Part shown: piece after piece, positions 27,917-37,275 of the stretch | Position numbering within the stretch: position 1 is the first letter of the stretch | Layout: each line of letters opens with the position of its first letter | NCBI GenBank assembly: GCA_019636245.1 | Contig: JAHBXX010000021.1 | Location: 1-64,000, forward strand | DNA length: 64,000 nucleotides | Reading direction: 5' to 3' | Origin: Planctomycetota bacterium | GTDB taxonomy: Bacteria > Planctomycetota > UBA1135 > UBA2386 | Notes under the pieces: generated by a model | What the model was told of the DNA's origin: nothing | What the model saw: the letters and a program-made list of their open reading frames with translations, nothing else | The model's database searches: none | Position numbers and translations under genes: made by a program

Positions 27917-29329
27917 TCAGGCGCCGGCGCTGCCGACCAGCGCCTCGACGGCGACCCGTTCCTTCGGCACGGCGGCCGTCAGGACCTCGTGACCGGAGTC
28001 GGTGCACAGCACGTCGTCCTCGATGCGGATGCCGCCGAAGCCGCGCAGCGAGTTCATGGTCAGGAAGCGCTCGGCGCGGGCGAAGTCGACCTGACCCTTG
28101 AACTGGCGACGGAACGCCGGGTCGCGCAGGATCGCCGGCACGAAGTAGATGCCGGGCTCGATCGTGAAGCACATGCCCGGCGCGAGGTCGAGGTCGAGCC
28201 GCAGGTAGGCGGTGCCGAACTGTTCGCTGCGCCGGCGCCCCGGGCCGTAGGCGATGCGATCGCCGAACGCCTCCATGTCGTGCACGTCGAGGCCGAGCAG
28301 ATGGCCGGTGCCGTGCGGGAAGAACATCGCGTGCGCGCCGCTCGTCACCAGGTCGTCGGCCGAACCGCGCAGCAGGCCCATCTGCACCAGGCCGTCGGCG
28401 AGCACACGGCAGGCCAGCAGGTGCACGTCGCGGTAGCGCACGCCGGGCCGGACGGCGGCGATCGCCGCCTGTTCGGCGGCGAGCACCACGTCGTAGACGT
28501 CGCGCGCCTCGGCGCCGAAGCGCCCGCCGACCGGCCAGGTCCGCGTCACGTCGGCGCAGTAGCCCGACGGCAACTCGGCCCCGGCGTCGAGCAGCACCAG
28601 GTCGGTGGCGTGGAGCACGTTGCGGTGGCCGTGGTTGTGCAGCACCTCGCCGCGCACCGACAGGATGGTGTTGTAGGCCGGCACGCAGCCGTGGCGGGCG
28701 AACGTGCCCTCGACGTGGCCGACCAGTTCCTGCTCGAGGATGCCCGGCCGCGTGCGCGCCATCGCCACCACGTGCGCTTCGCGGGTCACCGCGGCCGCCT
28801 GCCGCATCTCGGCGAGCTCGGGCTCCGTGCGCTGGTTGCGCAGCCGGGCGATGCACTGCAGCAGTTCGCCGTCGCCGATGCGCGCGCTGTCGAGGAAGTC
28901 GAGCTTCGCGCCGGTGATCGCCGCCGCCTCGGCGGTGGCGCGTGGATCGGCGATCGCGATCGACCGCACCTTGCGCTTGCCGCACTTGCGGGCGACGAAC
29001 GACTTGAGCGCGGCGCGCGGCTCGACCGCGGTCACGCCGACCGTCTTCTTGACCTCGGCGAAGCCGGGCACCGGGCCGTGCCACAGCGCGTCGGCCTGCG
29101 TGCGCTCGTCGAGGAACAGCGTCACCGACCCGTCCTTCGGGTCGAACAGCGCCGCCGCGTTGGGTTCCGGTTCCGGGAAGAAGAACAGGAACGTGCTGTC
29201 GGCGCGGAACGGCTGCCAGTTGGCGGGGTAGTTGCGGGGGATCCAGCCACCGGCCATCAGCAGCACGGGCGAGTCGATCGCGGCGAGCAGCTGGCGGCGG
29301 CGGGCCTTGTGGTGGGCGGGGGACGGCAT
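27917..29329 (-). CDS. pepP: Xaa-Pro aminopeptidase (M24B family)
   Basis: 470 residues, ATG at 29329 with AGGAG immediately upstream. N-terminal creatinase-like domain (about 10-175), then the pita-bread metalloprotease domain. Five metal ligands can be aligned: D248, D260, H343 (in H-G-T-G-H-L-L-G-L-D-V-H-D), E391 (T-I-E-P-G-I-Y-F) and E437 (R-I-E-D-D). This is the PepP-type pattern for two Mn ions. It removes an N-terminal residue before proline. A TACGCT box is at 29340-29345 (minus strand). Cytoplasmic; no signal peptide. Confidence 0.92.
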   Translation of the reverse strand: MPSPAHHKARRRQLLAAIDSPVLLMAGGWIPRNYPANWQPFRADSTFLFFFPEPEPNAAALFDPKDGSVTLFLDERTQADALWHGPVPGFAEVKKTVGVTAVEPRAALKSFVARKCGKRKVRSIAIADPRATAEAAAITGAKLDFLDSARIGDGELLQCIARLRNQRTEPELAEMRQAAAVTREAHVVAMARTRPGILEQELVGHVEGTFARHGCVPAYNTILSVRGEVLHNHGHRNVLHATDLVLLDAGAELPSGYCADVTRTWPVGGRFGAEARDVYDVVLAAEQAAIAAVRPGVRYRDVHLLACRVLADGLVQMGLLRGSADDLVTSGAHAMFFPHGTGHLLGLDVHDMEAFGDRIAYGPGRRRSEQFGTAYLRLDLDLAPGMCFTIEPGIYFVPAILRDPAFRRQFKGQVDFARAERFLTMNSLRGFGGIRIEDDVLCTDSGHEVLTAAVPKERVAVEALVGSAGA

Positions 29330-29457
29330 GCTCCTGGCGAGCGTAGGCCGGCCGCCGGCCCGGCGCATGCGCCGATCGGCGGGGGCGGTAGCGTGGCCTT
29401 CGCGAAGTAATGGCCGGGCCGCCGCGTCGACGCGCGCCATCCACCGCCTGCTCCCCG

Positions 29458-32370
29458 ATGCAATCGAAGTCGCTCCTCGTGGCCCTGCTGGCCGTCCTGG
29501 TCCTCGCCGCCCTCTGGTTCGCGTTCGACGGCGGCAATGCGCCGCCGCCCGCCGCGCCGGCGGCGCCGCCGGCGAGCCCGTCCGCCACCGCCGCGTCGGC
29601 CGCGGCCGAATCGGCGGCCGGCGGCACCCTGGCGGAACGCCCGCAGGCGGCCGCGGCGGCCCCGGTCGAACGCCAGGAGGTCGAGCGCGCTGCCGCGGCG
29701 GCAGCCCCCGTCTACCGGGTCCGGGGCCGGCTGGTCGACGCCGGCGGCCGGCCGCGGGCCGGGGTGGCGGTCGAGGCCATGACCTGGAGAGCGGGCGAGG
29801 AGGACGACATCGTCGTGGTGCCGGGCACCGGTTCCGCGGCCACGGGGGTGTCCGCGACCGCGGACCGCGACGGGACCTTCACCCTGCTCGTGCCGGCGGG
29901 TCGCGACGGGCGACCGGATCTGCGCGGCGACGAACTGGTGTTCGCGACCGAGCCCGCCGCCTTCGTCGCCGCCAAGGGCGACCAGGACCTGGGCGATCTG
30001 GTCGTCGTGCGCAGCAGCCGGCTGCAGGGAGTCGTGCGCGACGAGGCCGGTCGCCCGGTCGCCGAGGCGCTCGTCGAGGCCTCGGTGGGCCAGTTCCTGT
30101 TCGGGCGCGAGAACCGGACCCGGACGGGCGCCGACGGCACGTTCGTGTTCCCGGGGCTGCGGCCGGGCGCCCACGTGCTGCGCACGGCGTCGTCCCGGTT
30201 CCTGCCGACCACGCTCGCGGTCGACCTCGCGCCCGAGGAGCAGCGCACCGACCTCGTGCTCGTCCTGCGCCAGGGCAACGCGATCGCCGGTCAGGTCGTC
30301 GACGACCGCGGCGTCGGCGTGGCCGGCCTCAAGGTGGGCTGCAAGCGCAAGGAGCTGCGCGGCGACCTCGACGTCGAGCGCTTCTCCGCCGCCGAGGCGA
30401 CGGTGACCGACCAGGGCGGCTACTTCACCCTGGCGGGATTGCCGAGCGGCGCCGTGACCCTGCGCGCCTTCGGCGCCGGGCACACGCCGGTGACCGCGAG
30501 CGACGTGCGGGTCGGCACCGGCGACCTGGTCCTGCGCGTGCAGCGGCTCGCGGTCGTCGAGGGCGTGCTGACCGCGGCGGACGGCACGCCGCTGGCCGGC
30601 TCGCGGGTGCAGGCCGAGGCGGCCAGCTCGCAGCCGCAGGACCGCGCGGAGGTGGACGACCTGCCCTTCGTCGGTCGCCGCAGCGTGAAGACGGCGGCCG
30701 ATGGCACCTTCCGGCTCGAGTCGGTCGAACCGGGCGCGATCACCGTGGTGGCGACCGGCAAGGGCCACCTTCCGGCCCGCGGCGCCGTGCTGCAGATCGC
30801 GCCCGGCCAGACGGTGCGCGGCGTGCGCCTCGTGGCCGATGCCGGGGCGACGGCGCGGGTGCTCGTCGTCGACGCCGCCGGCGAACCGGTGGCCGACGCC
30901 AAGGTGCGCGTCGTGCCGCCGCGCGGCGCCCGCGGCGATGGCATGCGGTTCGTGGCCGCCGGGTTGGAACTGGACGAGGCCGCGGACATCGCCCTGCCCG
31001 AGGGCTTCGGCCGCCTCGGCGACGGCACGACGGGCCCCGACGGCGTGGCCGTCGTGCGCGGCCTGCCGGCCGGCGACGCCAGCTTCGAGGCGTCCCACCG
31101 GGCCTTCGCCGGCGCATTGCCGGCCACGATCACGGTGCCGCGCGCCGGCACCATCGAGGTGCGGCTGGCCCTGCGCGAGCCCGGCTTCGTCGAGGTGGTG
31201 GCGCGCGACGCCGATGGGGCGCTCCTGCGCGGCGCCGGGGTGCGCCTGTCGGCGCACGACGGCGTCGCCCCGCCGAAGGGCGCGACCACGGATGCCGAGG
31301 GCCGCGCCCGCATCGGCCCGCTGGCGCCCGGCGACTACGAAGCGGTGCTGACGCGCCGGGCGCAGCCGATGACCGCCGGCGGCGCCCGGATCGTGTTCGC
31401 CGGCGAAGCGGACTCCGTCGCGGCGTCGGCGCAGCCGGTGACCGTGGTCGGCGGCGGCACCACGCAGGTGGAGCTGCGCCAGCCGCGGGTGGTGCGGCTG
31501 CACGGCACCCTGACCGGCGTCGACGGTCCGGTTGCCGGCGGCACGGTCGAACTCGAGCGGCGCGGCGGACCGTCCCTGCCGGTGCCTGGCTTCGGCGGCC
31601 GGCAGGCCAGGACGGGCGCCGACGGCACGTTCGCGTTCGACGACGTCGAGCCGGGGGCCTGGACGCTGCGCTTCGGCCGCCCGAACCAGCTGGTGAAGGC
31701 CAGCCAGGACGTCGAGGTGCCCGCGGGCAGCGACAGCCGGCGCCAGGATCTGGTGCTGCGCACCGGTCGGGTGTCCGTGCGCGTGCACACGGCGGGCAGC
31801 GGCGAGCCGGTCGAGGGCGCCGAAGTCGAACTCGTGGTCGACACCGGCGAGACCGGCGAACGACCGCCGCAGCGCCTCGTCATGGCGTCGGTCGCGACTC
31901 TCGACGACAGCAGCGGCGAGTCGACGACGATGACCTTGGGCGTGCAGCGGATGCGCACCGATGCCGAGGGTCGTGCCGTGGTCGAGGACGTGCCGGCCGG
32001 CGTCTACTCCCTGCGCGTGCACCACCAGGGCTACGCGTCGGTGCAGCGCGGCCAGCAGGTCGTGGTCGAGCAGCAGACCACCGACTGCGGTCGCATCGAC
32101 CTCGAACTCGCCGGCCGCATCCGCTGCACGGTCAAGGCGGCCGACGGCAGCGCGGTGCCGATGGCCGTCGTGCAGAGCCGGCCGCTCAGCGGCGGCGATT
32201 GGTCCGATCTGCAGCCGGCGTTCCGCGGCTCTGCCCGCCTCGACGCGCTGCGGCCCGGTCGCCACGCGTTGCGGGCGCGGCGGCCCGGTTCGGACAGCGC
32301 CGCCGGACCGGAGGTCGAGGTCGACGTGCAGGCGGGGAAGACCGCCGACTGCGAACTGCGCCTGCCGTGA
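29458..32370 (+). CDS. Large membrane-anchored carboxypeptidase-regulatory-like repeat protein
   Basis: 970 residues from the ATG at 29458 (M-Q-S-K-S-L-L-V). A signal anchor at 4-24 is followed by an Ala/Pro-rich linker to about 85. The rest consists of some nine or ten beta-sandwich modules of the CarboxypepD_reg/DUF4198 type, recognisable by the recurring patterns V-x-G-x-V-x-D-x-x-G-x-P-V-x-x-A-x-V and T-x-A-D-G-x-F-x-x-x-x-L-x-P-G. No catalytic motif. Likely a periplasmic or surface adhesion or carbohydrate-binding scaffold. Confidence 0.82.
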   Translation: MQSKSLLVALLAVLVLAALWFAFDGGNAPPPAAPAAPPASPSATAASAAAESAAGGTLAERPQAAAAAPVERQEVERAAAAAAPVYRVRGRLVDAGGRPRAGVAVEAMTWRAGEEDDIVVVPGTGSAATGVSATADRDGTFTLLVPAGRDGRPDLRGDELVFATEPAAFVAAKGDQDLGDLVVVRSSRLQGVVRDEAGRPVAEALVEASVGQFLFGRENRTRTGADGTFVFPGLRPGAHVLRTASSRFLPTTLAVDLAPEEQRTDLVLVLRQGNAIAGQVVDDRGVGVAGLKVGCKRKELRGDLDVERFSAAEATVTDQGGYFTLAGLPSGAVTLRAFGAGHTPVTASDVRVGTGDLVLRVQRLAVVEGVLTAADGTPLAGSRVQAEAASSQPQDRAEVDDLPFVGRRSVKTAADGTFRLESVEPGAITVVATGKGHLPARGAVLQIAPGQTVRGVRLVADAGATARVLVVDAAGEPVADAKVRVVPPRGARGDGMRFVAAGLELDEAADIALPEGFGRLGDGTTGPDGVAVVRGLPAGDASFEASHRAFAGALPATITVPRAGTIEVRLALREPGFVEVVARDADGALLRGAGVRLSAHDGVAPPKGATTDAEGRARIGPLAPGDYEAVLTRRAQPMTAGGARIVFAGEADSVAASAQPVTVVGGGTTQVELRQPRVVRLHGTLTGVDGPVAGGTVELERRGGPSLPVPGFGGRQARTGADGTFAFDDVEPGAWTLRFGRPNQLVKASQDVEVPAGSDSRRQDLVLRTGRVSVRVHTAGSGEPVEGAEVELVVDTGETGERPPQRLVMASVATLDDSSGESTTMTLGVQRMRTDAEGRAVVEDVPAGVYSLRVHHQGYASVQRGQQVVVEQQTTDCGRIDLELAGRIRCTVKAADGSAVPMAVVQSRPLSGGDWSDLQPAFRGSARLDALRPGRHALRARRPGSDSAAGPEVEVDVQAGKTADCELRLP

Positions 32371-32386
32371 GGCCAGGCCCGTCGGG

Positions 32387-33730
32387 TCAGTGGCCGCGGC
32401 GCCTTGGGCGCGCCGTCGCCAGGGCTCGGGCCCGCTCCTGGTGCAACGCCGAGCGGAATGCCTCGAGGTCGTCGCCGTGCCGCTGCCGCAGCGAGCCCGC
32501 GTCGACGCCGGCGCAGACCTCGCGCAGCCAACGCAGGTCGGCGCCGACGACCCGCTCGGTGTCGGCGCCGACGTGGCCGTGGCCGAGGCGGCCTGCCGTA
32601 TCGGCGGCGACCGCCATCGCGAACAGATCGACCGGGTAGTCCCGGCCGCGGAAGAACTGGTCGTAGAGGTCGGCCAGCGTGCCCGGCCGCAGTTCGTCGA
32701 AGTGACGGATCTCGACGTGCAGGGCGCAGACGTCGCGGGCCAGCGTGCGCGCGCGCGGGTCGGCGAGACCCGGCCAGCGATCGAGCAGCTGCTCGACGTA
32801 GGGCACGCCGTTGCGTTCGTGGCCGGGATGGCTCGGCAGGTGCCCGGCCTGCGTGTAGCCCTTGCCGAGGTCGTGGCCGAGCACGGCCAGCAGGACCGCG
32901 AGCCGGTCGCGCAGGTCGAGGCCTGTGGTGCGGGCAGCCGCCCATTCGAGCGCGAGCACGAGGTGCAGCGCCTGCGACACTTCGGGATGCCAGCGTTGCG
33001 GGCCTGCCGGCCGGCCGTCGAACTGCCGCGCGAGTTCGGGCGCCAGCGTCTCCAGCACGCCATCCTCGTGCAGTTCCAGCAGGCAGCGGCCGGGCGATGC
33101 GCACTTCGCCAGCACGGCGCGCAGTTCCAGCGCCACGGCCTCCGGGGGCAGCTCGAGCAGCAGCGCGGGCGGCAGCCCCAGGTGGCGGATCGAGCGTTCG
33201 AGGGCGAAGCCGAGCTCGTGCGCCTTGCGGTAGTAGCGCAGCCAGCGGATCGGGTGCTCGCGCACGCGCTGGGCGGGGTCGCCGACCGGCACCACGCGCC
33301 GCTGGCGCCAGTGCGCCAGGCCATCGTGCGGATCGTGCAGGCGGCCGGCGGCCAGTTCGAACGCCAGCGCGCCGATGGTCATGTCGCGTTCGCCGAGATC
33401 GGCGAGGATGCGCTGGCCGAGCCCCTGACCGGGCTCGCCGCCGCGCAGCGTGGTGATCTCGATGCGGCGCCCGCCGAGCTTCATCGCCAGCGTGCCGCGG
33501 GCGCGGTTGCCGTCGGTGGTCGCGAGCAGCACGCCGTGCCGCCGCAGCAGCTCGGCGCCTTCGTCGACGTCGAGCCGCCAGGACAGGTCGAGGTCCATCG
33601 GTGCCGGCCCCGGTTCGCCCGCGCGCCGGCAGGCGAGCGCCAGGGCCTGCGAGCCGACGATGCAGACGCCGAGATCCGGGGCGAGCAGCCAGTCGGCGGC
33701 ATCGCGCAGGAACTCCAGCGGCTCCCGCAT
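32387..33730 (-). CDS. CCA-tRNA nucleotidyltransferase-like protein with HD domain
   Basis: 447 residues from the ATG at 33730 (an ATG at 33781 would overlap the preceding gene). The polymerase-beta-type head has C-I-V-G-S-Q-A-L followed by M-D-L-D-L-S with acids D46 and D48. The usual G-G-x-V-R-D is changed to V-G-S-Q-A-L. R-D-M-T-I-G-A-L-A and W-L-R-Y-Y-R-K-A-H-E fit the class II poly(A) polymerase/CCA head and neck. The C-terminal HD domain (H286-D287 in L-G-H-D-L-G-K-G-Y) is like that of E. coli multifunctional CCA. It could add CCA to tRNA or be a repair or phosphodiesterase variant; the altered glycine motif leaves doubt. Confidence 0.75.
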   Translation of the reverse strand: MREPLEFLRDAADWLLAPDLGVCIVGSQALALACRRAGEPGPAPMDLDLSWRLDVDEGAELLRRHGVLLATTDGNRARGTLAMKLGGRRIEITTLRGGEPGQGLGQRILADLGERDMTIGALAFELAAGRLHDPHDGLAHWRQRRVVPVGDPAQRVREHPIRWLRYYRKAHELGFALERSIRHLGLPPALLLELPPEAVALELRAVLAKCASPGRCLLELHEDGVLETLAPELARQFDGRPAGPQRWHPEVSQALHLVLALEWAAARTTGLDLRDRLAVLLAVLGHDLGKGYTQAGHLPSHPGHERNGVPYVEQLLDRWPGLADPRARTLARDVCALHVEIRHFDELRPGTLADLYDQFFRGRDYPVDLFAMAVAADTAGRLGHGHVGADTERVVGADLRWLREVCAGVDAGSLRQRHGDDLEAFRSALHQERARALATARPRRRGH

Positions 33731-33753
33731 CCGACCGCCGCCCGCGTCGGCGC

Positions 33754-34512
33754 TCAACGCAGCGGGTTCTTCTTCAGCCATGCCTTCGCTTCCGCGGCGG
33801 TGCTGAACCGTTGGCCGGTGACGGCGAACAGCGCCTCCTTGACCCTGCCCTTCCACACAGCCCACGCCTTCCAGCGTGCTTCCCAGTACTCCTGCGGCGG
33901 GTTGCTGGCGTCGTGTTCGTTCTCGGGCGCCGGCTCGTCGAGGTTGCGCAGCAGCAGCGGCAGCGCCTGCTTCTCCTTGTGCACCGTGATCAGGTCGAGC
34001 AGCGCCTCCTGCAGCGGCACGCGCTCGGCCTGGTAGTCGATCTCGAACAGGCCGTCGATCTCGCTCCACAGCGCCGGGGTGTAGCCGCAGTGCGAGAGGC
34101 CGCGCACCAGCTCGGCGGTCACGCCCGGCTGGCTGCGCACCGCGGCGTTCTTCAGCAGCCGCCGGATGGTCGCCTTGGCGTCGTTGGCGGGCTGGTTGCG
34201 CAGCAGGCTGGCCGCGCGCTTGCGCAGCACGATCGACTTGTCCTTCTCGACGACGCTGGCGAGCGGTTTCAGCAGCAGCGCGTGCGAACCGCCGGCGACG
34301 CGGTCGAGGGCGCGGTTGCGGTCGGCCATCGACGCGCTGGCGGTCATCGACCGGTCGAGCTCGGCGGCCAGCTCCTTGGCTTCCTTGTCGCCGAGGAGGA
34401 CCGGGGCGGCGGGGGCCGGCGCCGGCGCTGGCGCGACCGGGGCTTCCTTGGACTCCGGCGGCGGGGCGGGATCCTGCCAGGACAGCAGGCCGATCAGGAT
34501 GCGGGCCAGCAT
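33754..34512 (-). CDS. Secreted HEAT-like protein of unknown function
   Basis: 252 residues from the ATG at 34512, which starts a short signal-like N-terminus (M-L-A-R-I-L-I-G-L-L-S-W). An Ala/Pro linker leads into helical repeats (about 45-200) of HEAT type (L-K-P-L-A-S-V-V..., L-R-K-R-A-A-S-L-L-R-N). The C-terminus has W-x-A-R-W-K-A-W-A-V-W-K-G. A TATCAT box lies at 34522-34527, 9 bases upstream. Twenty-three bases separate it from the CCA-like gene on the same strand, so they are probably one transcript. Confidence 0.7.
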   Translation of the reverse strand: MLARILIGLLSWQDPAPPPESKEAPVAPAPAPAPAAPVLLGDKEAKELAAELDRSMTASASMADRNRALDRVAGGSHALLLKPLASVVEKDKSIVLRKRAASLLRNQPANDAKATIRRLLKNAAVRSQPGVTAELVRGLSHCGYTPALWSEIDGLFEIDYQAERVPLQEALLDLITVHKEKQALPLLLRNLDEPAPENEHDASNPPQEYWEARWKAWAVWKGRVKEALFAVTGQRFSTAAEAKAWLKKNPLR

Positions 34513-34592
34513 GGTCGCGCCATGATAGCCACGGGCCGGCGGCGGCGGTCCGCCCGTCCGCCGCGGTCGGCTCCAGCCCACCGGCGCCAACG

Positions 34593-34607
34593 GCCGATGC
34601 CATCGGC
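34593..34607 (+). promoter_or_regulatory. Inverted repeat abutting the lipoprotein start codon
   Basis: GCCGATG-C-CATCGGC, a perfect 7-bp inverted repeat with one central base, ending at the base before the ATG at 34608. It could be an operator or a translation-occluding hairpin. Confidence 0.3.
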
Positions 34608-35324
34608 ATGCCACGACCGCTGCCGTTCGTCCTGTTGCTGTGCCTGGGCGGGTGCCTGGAGTTCGAGCAGACCGTGACGCTCGAGGCCGATGGTTCCGGG
34701 CGTCAGGCCGTCGTGATGACGCTCCGCGAGGCCGCGCTCGAGGACCTGCGCCGCACGGCCGGCGCCGCCCAGCTGGGCGCCGTGTCGAATCCTTCGGCGG
34801 TGTTCGAACGCGACCTCGTCGCCGCCGAGCTGGCGCCGGCCGGCATGGAGTTGCTGCGCCACGTCACCCGCCGCACGGCCGTGCACCGCACCGTCGAGCT
34901 GGAGGCCGCGTTCCCGGACTTCGCGGCGCTGCAGCGCAGTCCGTTGTGCGGCACCGGCGCCGAATGGGTGCTCGGTGCCGGGCCGCGGCCGGGGACCGCC
35001 AAGCTCACGCTCTATCCCCAGGGCAGGGCGGCCTGGACGGAAGCGCGGGCGAAGGCCGAGAGCCTGGCCGCCAGCACCGACCCGGTGGCGGCGGACTTCT
35101 TCCGCAAGCGGCGGCAGCAGCTCGCCGGCCTCGACGTGGTGGTGCGCCTGCGTCTGCCCGGCGACGTGCTGGTCTGGACGCGCAACCTGGAGAAGACCGG
35201 CGACCGCGAGGTCACCGCCCGCATCACCGCCGACAAGCTGGGCACGCCCGAGGAGCTGATCCGCTGGCTGGCGCCGCGGTTCGAGGTGATCTTCGACGCG
35301 ACCGGCTGCAAGCTGCCGCTGTGA
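34608..35324 (+). CDS. Lipoprotein of unknown function
   Basis: 238 residues; N-terminus P-F-V-L-L-L-C-L-G-G-C with lipobox cysteine at about 16. The mature part begins L-E-F-E-Q-T-V-T-L-E-A-D-G-S-G, a pattern common to lipoproteins of the LppM-like/DUF3153 sort (beta-strand and helical, membrane-attached, unknown role). No catalytic motif. Confidence 0.72.
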   Translation: MPRPLPFVLLLCLGGCLEFEQTVTLEADGSGRQAVVMTLREAALEDLRRTAGAAQLGAVSNPSAVFERDLVAAELAPAGMELLRHVTRRTAVHRTVELEAAFPDFAALQRSPLCGTGAEWVLGAGPRPGTAKLTLYPQGRAAWTEARAKAESLAASTDPVAADFFRKRRQQLAGLDVVVRLRLPGDVLVWTRNLEKTGDREVTARITADKLGTPEELIRWLAPRFEVIFDATGCKLPL

Positions 35325-35354
35325 GCGGGCGGCCGCCGCGAGGCGGTGGGGGGC

Positions 35355-37178
35355 TCAGAGCTCCTCGAACTTGCCGCCGTTCTGCTCGGCCAGCCGCCGC
35401 ATCAGCTCGGCCGGCGTCACGGCCGCGGCCCCGGCCGGCTGGCGCATCTCCGGCGGCGGTTCGGTGTTGACGAACACCGTGTTGATGCGGACCGAGGCGA
35501 AGCGGTTCGTCTCCTTGACGAGCCGCAGGATCTCGATCGGATCGACGACCGCGCCGACCGAGGGGGCACCGTCGGACAGGATGAAGATCTCGTCGACGTT
35601 GCAGTCGTAGCGTGTGCCCTGGACGAGCGACCGGATCGCCAGTGACTCCTCGAGCGCGCCCCACAGGTTGGTGCCGCCGCGGGCCTTCAGGCCGTCGACG
35701 AACTTCAGGAAGCGCTCCTTGTTCTTGTCGGTGGCGACGACCAGGTCCTTGCTCCAGATCTCCGGCTTCGGGTCGCCGTTGAACGTGATCAGGTTGAACT
35801 GCGCGTTCGGCGCGATCGCCGTCATCGCCCGGTGCAGTTCCTGCTTGGCGAAGTCGATGCCGGACGCGGCGCGCTTGCGGCTGGTGCCCTGCTCGCGGCC
35901 GCGCATCGGCCAGTCCATGCTGCCCGAGAGGTCGAGCACGAACAGCACGCGCGTGCCCTGGATCGGGATGCCGCAGAAGCCGTCGGCGGCGGTGGCGCCG
36001 CCGGCGGCGGTGGCGCGCTTCTCGGCGACGACGAGGTTGCCCTGCCGGCTCTCCCAGAGCTGGCGCCACTTCTCCGGCTGGTCGGCCGGGATCACCGCGC
36101 CGGTCATGCCGGCCAGCAGCTCGTGGACCTGGAACTGCAGCAGCCCCGACAACCGGCCCGAGCGCACGTCCTCCGGGCGGTTGCGGAAGCGCTCCAGCAC
36201 GCCGATCAGCGCCGGCACCGCCTCGGCGGCGCGGAACTCGTCGAGGAACCGCACCAACGCCATGTCGGCGCGCCACGTCGCCCGACCGAGGGCTTCGCTG
36301 CAGGCGACGACGGCGCGGCGCAACTCCGGCGGCAACGGCGGCGCGGCGGCAGGGGCGCCGTCGGCGCCGTCGGCCGCGGGCGCGCCGGGCGTCAGCAGCG
36401 AGGGCTTCGCCCTCCTGGCGAAGTGCGCCTGCAGGGCCTGAGCCGCCAGCTGCAGCGCCGCGTCGCCGGTCTCCCGGCCCACGAACTCGACCAGCGTGTC
36501 GATCGAGCGTTCGTCGGCGAGCTTGCCGAACGCCTCGGCGGCGGTCGCCCGCACCAGCTCCTCCTCGTCGCGCAGCAGCGGCTCGAGCGCGCCGGCGAGC
36601 GTGCGGTCGTCGAGCAGGCCCAGGCAACGGGCGGCCGCGGCGCGGAAGGCGGCGGCGCGCGCCTTGTCGACCTTGCGCTCGCCGCGCGCGGCGCGGCAGA
36701 ACTCCTCCTTGGCGGCCGGGGTGCGCAGCTTCGCCGCCCAGCGTTCGCCGGCGGCGCGCACCTCGACGGGCGACATCTCGCGCGTGTACTTGCCCTGGTC
36801 GAGGCCGATCGCGGCGACCTCGAGCAGCGCCTGCGCGGCGGCGGCGTCGTCCTGCCGCGCCACCGCCTCCAGGATCAGCTCCAGGTCGCCGGCCCAGGTC
36901 GGCGCGCCGAGGATCTCCTTCGGCGTGATGCCGTACTTGGCCGCCACCGACTCCTTGGCGATGTTGGCCTTCGAGGTGTAGTCGACCTTGCCGGCCCGGT
37001 AGAGCTTCAGCCACGCCTCGAGCGCCTTGATCGCCTTCTCGTCGCCGGGAGCCGTGGGCCGCAGCGTCGCCGCTGCGCCGCGGGCTGGGTCGACGTGCGG
37101 GTCGAGCGCGCCGTGCGCCACGGGCGGCAGCGGCACGGGGCCGAGGAACAGGCAGGTCGCGGCGAGCAGTCGGCGCAT
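35355..37178 (-). CDS. Secreted VWA-domain protein with HEAT-like N-terminal half
   Basis: 607 residues from the ATG at 37178 (TAGCAT box at 37223-37228). Signal peptide 1-23. Residues 45-390 are Ala/Leu helical repeats (HEAT-like). Residues 405-590 are a von Willebrand factor A domain whose MIDAS motif D-L-S-G-S is at 416-420, with G-T-N-L-W and L-S-D-G-A-P supplying the other metal-site residues. VWA domains bind protein partners through a divalent metal. It is the third gene behind the ECF sigma and anti-sigma genes and is possibly a target or sensor of that system. Confidence 0.85.
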   Translation of the reverse strand: MRRLLAATCLFLGPVPLPPVAHGALDPHVDPARGAAATLRPTAPGDEKAIKALEAWLKLYRAGKVDYTSKANIAKESVAAKYGITPKEILGAPTWAGDLELILEAVARQDDAAAAQALLEVAAIGLDQGKYTREMSPVEVRAAGERWAAKLRTPAAKEEFCRAARGERKVDKARAAAFRAAAARCLGLLDDRTLAGALEPLLRDEEELVRATAAEAFGKLADERSIDTLVEFVGRETGDAALQLAAQALQAHFARRAKPSLLTPGAPAADGADGAPAAAPPLPPELRRAVVACSEALGRATWRADMALVRFLDEFRAAEAVPALIGVLERFRNRPEDVRSGRLSGLLQFQVHELLAGMTGAVIPADQPEKWRQLWESRQGNLVVAEKRATAAGGATAADGFCGIPIQGTRVLFVLDLSGSMDWPMRGREQGTSRKRAASGIDFAKQELHRAMTAIAPNAQFNLITFNGDPKPEIWSKDLVVATDKNKERFLKFVDGLKARGGTNLWGALEESLAIRSLVQGTRYDCNVDEIFILSDGAPSVGAVVDPIEILRLVKETNRFASVRINTVFVNTEPPPEMRQPAGAAAVTPAELMRRLAEQNGGKFEEL

Positions 37179-37275
37179 CGGGGTTTCCAGCTCGGGAGGC
37201 GCCCGACCGGGCGCCGCCCAGCATGCTAACCCGGGGCGCGGCCGTGCGACCGCCCGCAGGGCGCGACCGCGCCGT

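Noticed and set aside
29257..33324. A 1355-codon antisense frame
   Set aside because: Arg/His-rich, without motifs, lying opposite the repeat protein gene; shadow of high GC codon usage.
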